Source of the DNA: Thermoanaerobaculales bacterium
GTDB taxonomy: Bacteria > Acidobacteriota > Thermoanaerobaculia > Thermoanaerobaculales > Sulfomarinibacteraceae
Assembly: GCA_035358815.1 (NCBI GenBank)
Contig: DAOPQC010000001.1
Location: 346,561 to 410,560 of the forward strand
DNA length: 64,000 nucleotides
Direction: 5' to 3'
Position numbers and translations under genes: made by a program
The notes under the pieces: generated by a model
The model's input: only the letters and a program-made list of their open reading frames with translations
Database searches by the model: none
What the model was told of the DNA's origin: nothing
In this document: piece after piece, positions 52,707 through 60,959 of the stretch
Layout of the letters: each line of letters starts with the position of its first letter
Position numbering within the stretch: the stretch's first letter is position 1

Positions 52707-54023
52707 TCAGGCGGACGTCGGGGCCTCGCGATGCTCCACCGCCGGCGCGACGAGCGCGCGGTAGAGGGCGAGGCCGACCACCGAGATCGTTCCCATCAGC
52801 ATCACGCCCGCGAAGAACGGCAGCGGCGCCGGCGTGGCGCCGGCATCGAGCGGGCCCTGGATGAAGCGCTGGTACAGCCAGCCCGCCCACGGCCCGGAGT
52901 ACAGGTTGCCGAGGAACAGCGCGAGGAACGAGTAGCCAAGGTAGACGGCCACCTGGTCAGACGGAGCGATCGAGCCGCAGTACTGGAAGAAGCGGGCCGA
53001 GCATGTCGTCTCGCCGATCGACCACACGACGATGCCGGCGGCGATGAAGGCGGCCGCGGCCGACATCGTCGGCAGGATCCACGACACGGTGGCGATGGTG
53101 GTGCCCACGAGCAATGCGCTGACCGTGCGCCAGCGGCGGGTCAGGTACGAGACGGTGGCCTGAAAGAGGACGATCAGCAGGGAGTCGAGGGAGATGAAGA
53201 CCTCGGGGTTGAGCCAGTGCCCCGCCCATCGGGTGACCGGGACGATCCGGTCGATGCTCTCCTCCACGGCGGTGAGGTCGGTGAAGCTCTCGACGTATAG
53301 CGGCATGAATCCGAACAGCACGTTGATCATGCCCCAGAAGCCGGAGAAGATGACCAGCAGCAGCACGAACCGCCAGTTCCCGAGCACCATGAAGATCTCG
53401 GCGAAAACCCGGCCCAGCCTCTTTCCCGCGGCCCGTTCGTCCCTGGTCACCGGCTCGCGAAACGCGAGCAGCGCCTGCGCGAGCATCAGGGCGCAGGCCG
53501 CGGCGGACACCCAGAAGACATAGCGGAACTCGGTGCGGTTGCGGACCTGGGCCGCGATCACCGGCCCGATGAGCCCGCCCGCGTTGATCATCATGTAGTA
53601 GAGCCCGAAGCCGACCGGGCGGGTGCTGCCCTCGACCGTGGTGCGGGTCACGGTCCCCGAGATCGTGGGCTTGACGATCGAGCCGCCGACGGCAATCAGG
53701 CCGAGCGCGACGCACAGCCAGCCGAAGCTGGTGGCGGCGCCGAGCACGAGGTATCCCGCCGTCAGCGTCGCGAAGGCGATGGCGAGCGCCGGCTTGTACC
53801 CGAAGCGGTCGGCGAGGGCGCCGGCGAGCAGCGGCAGCAGGTAGAGGGCGCCCGTGAACAGCCCGTACACCCAGCCGTAGCGATCGGCCGGGATGCCGAG
53901 GTGCTCGACCACCCAGATCCCGAGCACGAGGACCATCCCGTAGTAGGCCAGCCGCTCGAAGAGCTCCATGAGGACCGCCGAGTACAGCGTCCGCGGCAGC
54001 TGTCGAACCACCGTCAGGTCCAT
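52707..54023 (-). CDS. POT/PTR2-family peptide transporter (438 aa)
   Basis: Major facilitator fold with about twelve helices. The N-terminal ELFERLAYYG matches the ExxER-x-YY proton-coupling motif of POT transporters. These import di- and tripeptides with protons, which would suit an organism that secretes peptidases. ATG at 54023. Several hairpins lie upstream (54065-54165). Confidence 0.85.
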   Translation of the reverse strand: MDLTVVRQLPRTLYSAVLMELFERLAYYGMVLVLGIWVVEHLGIPADRYGWVYGLFTGALYLLPLLAGALADRFGYKPALAIAFATLTAGYLVLGAATSFGWLCVALGLIAVGGSIVKPTISGTVTRTTVEGSTRPVGFGLYYMMINAGGLIGPVIAAQVRNRTEFRYVFWVSAAACALMLAQALLAFREPVTRDERAAGKRLGRVFAEIFMVLGNWRFVLLLVIFSGFWGMINVLFGFMPLYVESFTDLTAVEESIDRIVPVTRWAGHWLNPEVFISLDSLLIVLFQATVSYLTRRWRTVSALLVGTTIATVSWILPTMSAAAAFIAAGIVVWSIGETTCSARFFQYCGSIAPSDQVAVYLGYSFLALFLGNLYSGPWAGWLYQRFIQGPLDAGATPAPLPFFAGVMLMGTISVVGLALYRALVAPAVEHREAPTSA

Positions 54024-54064
54024 GGCGGGTGGCGCCCTCCCGGTCGCGGGCGGATTGTACCTTG

Positions 54065-54141
54065 CCCGCGTTTCCGCCTGCCCCTGCCTGGGCGCTATGC
54101 CGGTTCGAGAGGGTCCGGTCAGGGGCATGCGGAAACGCGGG
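54065..54141. repeat. 21-bp inverted repeat upstream of the POT gene
   Basis: Bases 54065-54085 and 54121-54141 are complementary over 21 bp with one mismatch, separated by 35 bp. Possibly a MITE-like element, a regulatory leader or a terminator of another transcript. No ORF lies inside it. Confidence 0.7.
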
Positions 54142-54144
54142 GAG

Positions 54145-54165
54145 GCTGCAAACTGCGTTTGCAGC
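54145..54165. other. Perfect 9-bp hairpin next to the 21-bp inverted repeat
   Basis: GCTGCAAAC (54145-54153) and GTTTGCAGC (54157-54165) with a 3-base loop, directly after the 21-bp inverted repeat. Together they form a structured region of about 100 bp. The remaining gap to 54331 holds only the 54274 hairpin. Confidence 0.6.
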
Positions 54166-54273
54166 GGCGAATCGCTTCTAGATGACCGGACAGAGCGTCA
54201 TCTCCAGATCCTCCGGGCTGGTTGCGATCGGCAGGGACGCGAGTGGTGATCGGCCCGGATCGGATCTCCGAAC

Positions 54274-54299
54274 CCGTTCCCGACGGCAGTCGGGAACGG
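54274..54299 (-). terminator. 11-bp hairpin built from GGGAAC units (locus 7)
   Basis: Perfect 11-bp stem (54274-54284 with 54289-54299), 4-base loop, 33 bp after the TolC-like gene. The stem is made of GGRVRC-type sequence, so it links the hexamer repeats to hairpin formation. No T tract. Confidence 0.6.
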
Positions 54300-54331
54300 T
54301 GACGCGAACGGGTACGAGTGCTCGGCGGCGG

Positions 54332-56035
54332 CTACGGGCGATCGGCAGGATCGGCGGCGGGCGTCGCATCGCCCGAGCGGGAGAGGTCGTCGAACTGGAG
54401 CCACTCGATGTCCTTCCAGTAGTCGTTTGGGACGTCCGGTTGGCCCGGATCGACGATGCCGACCCCGAGGAAATCGAGCAGGGTGCCGGTGGCGACGCGA
54501 TAGCCGATGTTGGCCTTGCGGTAATCCAGGTAGGACCGGATCAGGGTCAGCTCGGCCTGGGCGAGGTCCTCCTGGATCTCGAGCACCTGGTAGTTCGTGG
54601 ACATGCCGTTGTCGAACTTGGTCTGCTCGGCCTCCAAGTTGCGGGAGGCCAGCTCCTGGGACGCGATCGCCGCCTCGACAGCAGCTGCACCGTCCTCGAG
54701 GGCGCGGACCGCCACCCGGACCTCCGCGACGATGTTCTGCTGGAGGGCCGCCATCTCCACCAGGCTCTGATCGTGCTCGAACCGGCGCTGGGCGAGACGT
54801 CCCTGGGCAGCGTTGTTGCCGATCGGGATCCCGAGCTGGACGCCGAGGCGCCAGTTGGGGAAGTCCCGCTTGACGATCTGATCCATGGTGTCGGGGTAGC
54901 CGTCGTCGACGATGATTACCTCACCGGTGTCCGGGTCCACGGTCCGGCCCTTGCCTCCGACCCCTCCCCATCCGTAGGCCGCCTGGAGGTCCAGGCTCGG
55001 CAGCACGTCGTTCCTCGCCATCCGGACGTAGTACTCCAGCATCTCGTTCTCGAGCTGCTTCTGACGGATCTCGGGCCGTTTCTCCAGCCCGGTCTCAATT
55101 GAGCTGGCGAGGTCTGGGAGGAAGGGCTTGAACTCGTAGCTTTCGGTTGTCTCGATGGGCGTCAGCCATTCGCTGGGCTGGTCGAAGCCGAGCACCGTCT
55201 TGAGGGCATCCTCGGCATTGGAGGCGACGTTGCGGGCGGTGATCAGCGCCTGGCGCCGGGTCGCCACTCCGGCCTCGGACTGCACGAGGTCGATCGGTGC
55301 CGAGGTCCCGACCTTGACCCGCTCCTGGGTCTCGCCGAGCAGCCGCTCGGCCAGCGCCAGGGACGACTCCGCGACCTGGACGGCGTGGCGGGCCGCGACG
55401 AGGTTCCAGTACGAGGTCTCCACCTGGTGGAGGGTGGCGATGACGAGCAGGTCGAAGGCCTCGGCGGTCTGGGCGCGGCTGATGCGCGCCACCACGATGC
55501 CGGATCGGTTGACCAGCGTCCCGAAGCCGCGCAGCAGGGGCTGGGTGACGGACAGGCTGAGGTCGGAGGTCCAGTTCGGGTTGAGGAAGTAGTAGGTGCT
55601 GTTGGTCTCGAACCGGTTGCTGCCGAGCTCCGCTGACCAGAGGGTGCCGGTGGGGAGCAGGCCGTCAATCCCAAGGCCGTAGCGGGTGTTGCGGTACTCG
55701 GGCACCAGCGAGCCTTCGAGGATGGTCGTCGAGGGCGTCCTCGTCCAGTCCCCGCTCGCCAGGATGCCGAAGTTGGGATCGAAAGCTCCCGAGGCGGAGT
55801 GGATACCCGCATCGGCGGCCGCGATCGAGAACCGGCCGACCTGGAGGTCGAGGTTGCGGCTCATCGCCATCTCGTAGGCCTTGAGCAGGTCGAGCTCGAG
55901 GGCCTGGTCCTCGGCGGCCGGCGGCCCCGGGATCTGAGCAGGCAGGGCCGGCACATCGAGGGTCTGGGAACGGAGTGTGGGCGTGAGCAGCGCGGCGGCC
56001 GTGATCGCTGCCGCGGTTGACATCTTGAGGTTCAC
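54332..56035 (-). CDS. TolC-like outer-membrane efflux protein (567 aa)
   Basis: Signal peptide at 1-23, then the TolC pattern: a long amphipathic helix series in two halves (VETSYWNLVAARHAVQVAES, GTSAPIDLVQSEAGVATRRQ and VRALEDGAAAVEAAIASQEL, SRNLEAEQTKFDNGMSTNYQ), with GVQLGIPIGNNAAQGRLAQR between. These proteins form the outer-membrane exit duct for efflux pumps. GTG at 56035 with AGGAGGAG upstream. The adaptor/ABC unit is 5-8 kb away on the other strand, so a direct pairing is not shown by position. Confidence 0.88.
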   Translation of the reverse strand: MNLKMSTAAAITAAALLTPTLRSQTLDVPALPAQIPGPPAAEDQALELDLLKAYEMAMSRNLDLQVGRFSIAAADAGIHSASGAFDPNFGILASGDWTRTPSTTILEGSLVPEYRNTRYGLGIDGLLPTGTLWSAELGSNRFETNSTYYFLNPNWTSDLSLSVTQPLLRGFGTLVNRSGIVVARISRAQTAEAFDLLVIATLHQVETSYWNLVAARHAVQVAESSLALAERLLGETQERVKVGTSAPIDLVQSEAGVATRRQALITARNVASNAEDALKTVLGFDQPSEWLTPIETTESYEFKPFLPDLASSIETGLEKRPEIRQKQLENEMLEYYVRMARNDVLPSLDLQAAYGWGGVGGKGRTVDPDTGEVIIVDDGYPDTMDQIVKRDFPNWRLGVQLGIPIGNNAAQGRLAQRRFEHDQSLVEMAALQQNIVAEVRVAVRALEDGAAAVEAAIASQELASRNLEAEQTKFDNGMSTNYQVLEIQEDLAQAELTLIRSYLDYRKANIGYRVATGTLLDFLGVGIVDPGQPDVPNDYWKDIEWLQFDDLSRSGDATPAADPADRP

Positions 56036-56457
56036 GGTGGCTCCTCCTGGCTTCCCCCGGTTCGTCTCGTATGTACGAAGACTCGCCGGAAAAGGTTCCC
56101 GCCCTCGCCGGGCGTTGGCGGCAGTCTACACCTGACGTCGGTACTCCTCGGCGCGCCGGTCCTGATGATCCCACGGGCTCGCGCGTTGGTCTCGGGTCTG
56201 CTGGGGGGCTGAGTCAGAACCAGATCGGAGATCCTGGAGGTCTTGACGGATCGAATCCAGTGCGACGGCCACTCGGGACGAGCTTACGGGCGATGGTCAT
56301 GCAAGATCTGCTGATCGATTCGGTTCGGATCGCCCGTGATGACACTCTACTTGCCGTCTCAACGATGCGCGCAGTGCATCCCGAGGAACGCGCGGGCAGA
56401 GGCCAAGAACGACGACGACTTCAGGTGCGCGCTCAGGGGGCCTGTGCCGGCGCGCTC
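56036..56457. other. Intergenic region without recognised genes
   Basis: A 420-bp gap upstream of the TolC-like gene, somewhat lower in GC than its neighbours. I see no convincing ORF, RNA gene or repeat. It may carry the TolC promoter and old debris. Confidence 0.5.
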
Positions 56458-57693
56458 CTACAGCGTGCGGATCTTCCCCTTCAACAGGTAGGCCTGGAAA
56501 GCGAGGTCGGCCTTGGCCACCAGTCGCCGGAGCTGCGCGAGCGGCACGTCGGCCACACCGCGGTCACGGTTGTCGCCGTACAGGAACCCGAGCGGCTTGG
56601 AGCCGACGAAAATCGGCAGGATCACCGATGCGGAGGGCGGGATGCCGCCGAGGGCGCGGATCAAAGGCTGGTCCGCCGGCAGCCTCGGCAGTGGTCCGAG
56701 CCAGTAGGCGTTCCGGTCGGCCAGCCTGGTGAAAACCGACGGCTGATCGAGGGGCAGCGCCAGCTTGCGGACGGCGCTCCGCTCGATGCCGCTGCCGTCG
56801 CCGCGCCATCCGATGACCTTGCCACGGCGCACGACCAGCAGCAGCCGGCGGCTCAGGTACGGCGCGCAGTACTCGAGCAACGCGTCGCCGATGTCCTCGC
56901 GCATCTCGGCGTTCTGAAGGGCCACCGAGGTCGCGACGAGGCGCTCGTCGGGCCCCTCGGGCTGCGCCGTGGACGCGGGCACCGACCGGTCCGAGATCGA
57001 CGGCGGCGCGGCCTCGACGCCGCCCTTCAGCGACGGGAACTCCTCGAGCTCATCCTGGCTGATCTCGAGCACCAAGGAGTCGTCCGGCGATCGGGACGGC
57101 CGCATCGCGACCGCCCATGGCGTGGTGCGAGCATCCGGAAATGCTGCCGCCGCCGCGCCGTCCCGGGGCGGTCGGGAGGCCGCGGCGGCGAGTGCGGCGT
57201 CACCCCGGTGGGCCGGCTCCTCGTTGATCCTCTTGAGGACCGACGCGATCTGGATCGAGGGCACGACGCCGTACAACCGCGCCATCGCCTCGTAGAGGCG
57301 CACCTCGAGCGTGACGAACGTCGAGACGAGGCAGTTGGTGAGGAGGCTGATCTCATCCTCGATGAGCAGGTCGCCGGGGACCACGGTCGCGATCGAGATG
57401 GTCTTGCCTTCCTGCCGGAACGGCACCACGAGCAGGCGTGTCGCGACCCGGGGCGAGACCAGGCGGGCGACGTCCGGAGTCGCGCGGGCCAGCTCGGCCC
57501 TGGAGACCGTGCGCGTGGAATGGTAGCGGCCGAGGGCCGCCAGCAGGGTCAGCTCACTGACGAGCCCGAGGTCGAGCAGCACCGTGTCGAGGCGGCCTTC
57601 CATCGAGCGCTGAGTGTCGAGGGCTTGGCGCAGGCCCTCGGCGTGCAGGATCCCTTCGCTGACCAGGAACTCGCCGAAGCCCCTGTCGCTCAT
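56458..57693 (-). CDS. MshEN-like N-domain fused to a GAF-like C-domain, no ATPase (411 aa)
   Basis: Residues 1-140 resemble the N-terminal domain of type II secretion/pilus ATPases (FGEFLVSEGILHAEGLRQAL, then LDTVLLDLGLVSELTLLAAL), the MshEN domain that binds c-di-GMP in some proteins. A charged disordered linker (about 175-270) leads to a C-terminal domain of about 140 residues with GAF-like features (RRLLLVVRRGKVIGWRG, ASVILPIFVGSKPLGFLYGD). No Walker A or other ATPase motifs are present, so this is not PilB/GspE. The likely role is a c-di-GMP or signal-dependent cytosolic adaptor. Confidence 0.7.
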   Translation of the reverse strand: MSDRGFGEFLVSEGILHAEGLRQALDTQRSMEGRLDTVLLDLGLVSELTLLAALGRYHSTRTVSRAELARATPDVARLVSPRVATRLLVVPFRQEGKTISIATVVPGDLLIEDEISLLTNCLVSTFVTLEVRLYEAMARLYGVVPSIQIASVLKRINEEPAHRGDAALAAAASRPPRDGAAAAAFPDARTTPWAVAMRPSRSPDDSLVLEISQDELEEFPSLKGGVEAAPPSISDRSVPASTAQPEGPDERLVATSVALQNAEMREDIGDALLEYCAPYLSRRLLLVVRRGKVIGWRGDGSGIERSAVRKLALPLDQPSVFTRLADRNAYWLGPLPRLPADQPLIRALGGIPPSASVILPIFVGSKPLGFLYGDNRDRGVADVPLAQLRRLVAKADLAFQAYLLKGKIRTL

Positions 57694-57875
57694 CGGGCGG
57701 TGCTCGACCTCATGAGCTCAATACTATCAATCTGATACGGCAGCGCGATGTCGCTCGCCCCCGGATCGCGCCCGCCGGTGATGCTTGACACCGACCCGTG
57801 GACGTCGCCGGGCTCGCGGGTCGGAAGCGTTCGCGTCGGCGACGGACATGCCTGGTGAGGAGGGGACCTCCGGCG

Positions 57876-57908
57876 TCGGGAACGGGAACGGGAACGGGGG
57901 CGGAAACG
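57876..57908. repeat. GGRVRC hexamer repeat (locus 8)
   Basis: GGGAAC, GGGAAC, GGGAAC, GGGGGC units in one direction, ending 8 bp before the priA stop codon. No complementary arm nearby. Confidence 0.7.
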
Positions 57909-57915
57909 TTCGGGG

Positions 57916-60333
57916 CTACAGGGTGGAGAGGGGATCCACGTCGATCACGGTCCTCACCGATCGGGCCGGGGTCGCGGTCTCGATCCGCGCCAGAACCTCG
58001 CGCAGGAGGTCGCGGCTGGGGGCAGTGACCAGGAGCTGCCAGCGCCAGGCGCCGCGAATCCTCTCGATCGGCGCCGGCGCCGGACCCCGCACCCGCACAC
58101 CATGGGGCAGCGGCGCCGCTGCACGGGCGGCCAGGGTCGCGGCGGCGGTGGCGGCCCTCGTGTCGCTCGACTCGTAGCGCACGACCGCCATCCGGGTGGT
58201 CGGCGGGTAGCCGAAGGCGTTGCGGAACACCAGCTCGTCGTCGAGAAACGAGGTGACGTCGTGGCTGGTGGCGTGGCGGACCGCGGGGTGGTCCGGGAAG
58301 TAGGTCTGGATGATCACCCGGCCCGGCCGGCTGCCGCGCCCGGAGCGTCCGGCGACCTGGGTGAGCAGCTGGAACGTGCGCTCGGCGGCGCGGAAGTCGG
58401 GCAGGCCGAGCAGCGCGTCGGCCGAGATCACGCCGGTCAGGGTGACGTCCGGGAAGTGGTGTCCTTTGGCCACCATCTGGGTGCCGACGAGGATGCGGAC
58501 CTTGCCCGCGGCAAAGGCGCCGAGGCTGTGGCGCAGCCCGTCCCGCCGGCGCACCGTGTCGCGGTCGAGAATCGCCACCGGAACGTCCGGGTAGTCACGG
58601 GCCAGCAGCTCCGCCACCTTCTCGGTGCCGGCGCCCACCGCGTCGAGCAGGGTGCCGCCGCAGCTCTCGCATGAAGAAGGGATGGCAGCCCGGTGACCGC
58701 AGTAGTGGCAGCGCAGGTCGCTGCTGCGGCGATGGACGACCAGCGACACCGAGCACGACGGGCAGCGGATCCGGGCGCCGCAGTCGCGGCAGAGCAGCAG
58801 CGGCGCCCAGCCCCGCCGCTGCATCAGCAGGATGATCTGGTTGCCGGCCGCCAGGGTCTCGGTCATTGCCTCGCGCAGGCGCCGGCTGAGCCAGGTGTGG
58901 CCATGCTCTCCCGGCTCCGGCGGCTCGCCGCGCAGGTCGACCACCTCGACGTGGGGCAGGCTGCCACCGGCCACCCGGTGAGTCAGGCGGAGGTGGGTTG
59001 CCAGGCCTCGCCGAACCAGCGCGGCCGCCTCGACGGACGGCGTTGCCGAGCAGAGAACGACCGGGACCTCCAGCCGCTTGCCGAGCACCAGCGCGAGATC
59101 GCGGGCGTGGTAGCGAGGCGATTCCTGCTGCTTGTAGGCCGCATCGTGCTCCTCGTCGACGACGATCAGCCGGAGGTCGCGCAGGGGCGTGAACAGGGCC
59201 GATCGCGGTCCGACCACGACTCGGGTCTCGCCGTCGGCGGCCCGGCGCCACTCCCGCCAGCGCTCGCCGTCCGACTGCGCCGAGTGAACGATGGCGGCAC
59301 GGCCGCCGAAACGGCGCTCGACGGCGCCCGCGGCCGCCGGAGTCAGCCCGATCTCGGGAACCAGCACGAGACCGCTGCCGCCGCGCTCGATGACGCTCTC
59401 GAGACAGCGCAGGTAGACCTCGGTCTTGCCCGAGCCGGTGACGCCCTCGAGCAGGAACGGCGCATACCCGCCGGCGGCGACGGCGTCCGAGATCGCCGTC
59501 ACCGAGGACCGCTGCTCGTCGGTCAGGCTGAGCCGCTCCGGCGCAGCCCGCAGCGCCCAGCGCGGCGGCCGCGGCGGCCGCTGGGTGAAGGAATCGACGG
59601 CGCCGCGCTCGATCAGCGCGCGCACGGTGGCGAGGGAGCATCCGACCGCCGCGCGCAGCTCCGCCACCAGGGCAGGGCGCCCGGCGTCGGCCAGCCACTG
59701 CAAGGCGTCCCGCTGGCGGGGCGCCCGCCGGCACTCCTCCAGCAGCTGCTCGAGCGGGCGGTCGGCGATCCGCACGGCGGGCACCTCGCTCGGCGGCGGT
59801 CGATCGCGACGGTGCTTGCGGACCTCGACGAACCCGAGCCGGACGAGCTCGTCGAGGACGCGCCGCTCACGGCTGCCGACCTGTGCGAGCAGCGCGGGCA
59901 CCCGGATGCTGCCGCATCCGGCGAGCGCGGCGAGGATGGCCGCGCTGGTCGCATCGAGGCCGGCCGCGTCGGCGCCGGCGCCGGAGGCGGTCAGGAGCAC
60001 CGTCTCGCTGTCGGCCTGCAGGAGCCTGACGGGGAGCATTGCCGACAGCGTGGTCCCGAGCGGGCAGCGGTAGTAGTCGGAGATGAACCGGGCGAGCTGC
60101 AGCTGTGCCGCGGCGAGCAGTGGCTGCGGGTCGAGCACCTCGGCGATCGGCCGGATGACTCCTGGCTCGAGGCCAGAGTCGGATTGCACCTCGATCACGA
60201 CCCCGGTGACGTGCCGCTCGCGCATCGGCACCCGGACCCGGGCGCCGGCGACCGCGAACGGCTCCAGCTCGCGCGGGATCGAGTAGGTCAGCGGCTCAGG
60301 GGCGCTGCGCGGCACGGCCACCAGGGCGAACAC
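57916..60333 (-). CDS. priA: Primosomal protein N' (PriA helicase) (805 aa)
   Basis: PriA restarts stalled replication forks as a 3'-5' helicase. Motif I GVTGSGKTEVYLR, DEEH (IVVDEEHDAAYKQQESPRYH), eight-Cys zinc region (CRDCGARIRCPSC, CHYCG, CESCGG) and the C-terminal GTQMVAKGHHFPDVTL and QVAGRSGRG motifs are all present. GTG at 60333 (FALVAVPR, a normal PriA start); readings further upstream pass through repeats. Confidence 0.95.
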   Translation of the reverse strand: MFALVAVPRSAPEPLTYSIPRELEPFAVAGARVRVPMRERHVTGVVIEVQSDSGLEPGVIRPIAEVLDPQPLLAAAQLQLARFISDYYRCPLGTTLSAMLPVRLLQADSETVLLTASGAGADAAGLDATSAAILAALAGCGSIRVPALLAQVGSRERRVLDELVRLGFVEVRKHRRDRPPPSEVPAVRIADRPLEQLLEECRRAPRQRDALQWLADAGRPALVAELRAAVGCSLATVRALIERGAVDSFTQRPPRPPRWALRAAPERLSLTDEQRSSVTAISDAVAAGGYAPFLLEGVTGSGKTEVYLRCLESVIERGGSGLVLVPEIGLTPAAAGAVERRFGGRAAIVHSAQSDGERWREWRRAADGETRVVVGPRSALFTPLRDLRLIVVDEEHDAAYKQQESPRYHARDLALVLGKRLEVPVVLCSATPSVEAAALVRRGLATHLRLTHRVAGGSLPHVEVVDLRGEPPEPGEHGHTWLSRRLREAMTETLAAGNQIILLMQRRGWAPLLLCRDCGARIRCPSCSVSLVVHRRSSDLRCHYCGHRAAIPSSCESCGGTLLDAVGAGTEKVAELLARDYPDVPVAILDRDTVRRRDGLRHSLGAFAAGKVRILVGTQMVAKGHHFPDVTLTGVISADALLGLPDFRAAERTFQLLTQVAGRSGRGSRPGRVIIQTYFPDHPAVRHATSHDVTSFLDDELVFRNAFGYPPTTRMAVVRYESSDTRAATAAATLAARAAAPLPHGVRVRGPAPAPIERIRGAWRWQLLVTAPSRDLLREVLARIETATPARSVRTVIDVDPLSTL

Positions 60334-60426
60334 GGGACGATCGTAGCAGGGGGGCGGACGGGGAGAGGGTCGCGAACGGGTCGCCATGGGCGGCGATGCT
60401 GGCATGTTGCACATGCCCTGTTCACT

Positions 60427-60525
60427 CCCGCTTCCGCGCCCGCTTCCGCTTCCACGCCCGGGTCCCAGTGACGGATCTCCGCGCGGGTCGTCCATTTCGG
60501 GAACGGGAACGGGAACGGGAACGGG
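60427..60525. repeat. GGRVRC hexamer repeat, inverted pair (locus 9)
   Basis: GCTTCC/GCGCCC-type block at 60427-60458 and GGGAAC-type block at 60498-60525, in the divergent gap between priA and the alkyltransferase-like gene. Here the two arms belong to different variants and pair less well than at other sites. It is the only site that lies between two gene starts. Confidence 0.7.
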
Positions 60526-60564
60526 CAGACGTTCGCGGCTGCTAGGATGCTGGGTGAGGGCAGC

Positions 60565-60930
60565 ATGAGAGGAAGCTCGCGGGTCCACGGCGAGGTCGAC
60601 GGCAGCCGCCTCAACGCGGCGGAGCAGGTCTGCCGGCTGGTCCGCAGGATCCCGGCCGGCCGTGTCATGTCCTACGGGCAGATTGCGGCCGAGCTGGCGA
60701 GCCGGTTGTCGCCCCGCGCCGTCGGCTGGATGCTCCACCGCTGCCCGGACGACGTCCCGTGGCACCGGGTCGTCAACGCCTCCGGCGGCTGCTCCACCGA
60801 CCGCCTGCCCGACTTTCCACAGGGCCTGCAGCGGGCGATGCTCGAGGCCGAGGGGGTGGTCTTCCGCACCAACGGCACGCTCGACATCGAGCACTATCGC
60901 TGGCAGCCGAGGCGGCGCCGGGGGGGCTGA
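60565..60930 (+). CDS. Alkyltransferase-like protein (ATL) (121 aa)
   Basis: Matches the DNA-binding C-terminal domain of O6-alkylguanine transferases (VCRLVRRIPAGRVMSYGQIA, SPRAVGWMLHRC), but the active-site PCHRV is PWHRVV, so the acceptor Cys is Trp. Such ATL proteins bind O6-alkylguanine and hand it to nucleotide excision repair. ATG at 60565 is preferred over a TTG 18 bases upstream. Confidence 0.9.
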   Translation: MRGSSRVHGEVDGSRLNAAEQVCRLVRRIPAGRVMSYGQIAAELASRLSPRAVGWMLHRCPDDVPWHRVVNASGGCSTDRLPDFPQGLQRAMLEAEGVVFRTNGTLDIEHYRWQPRRRRGG

Positions 60931-60959
60931 ACGGACGGCCGGTTGGCGGCAGCCCGGCG

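Noticed and set aside
56200..56320. GGATCGAATCC-like stretch as a possible tRNA T-arm
   Set aside because: The other arms (acceptor, D, anticodon) cannot be found at the right distances.
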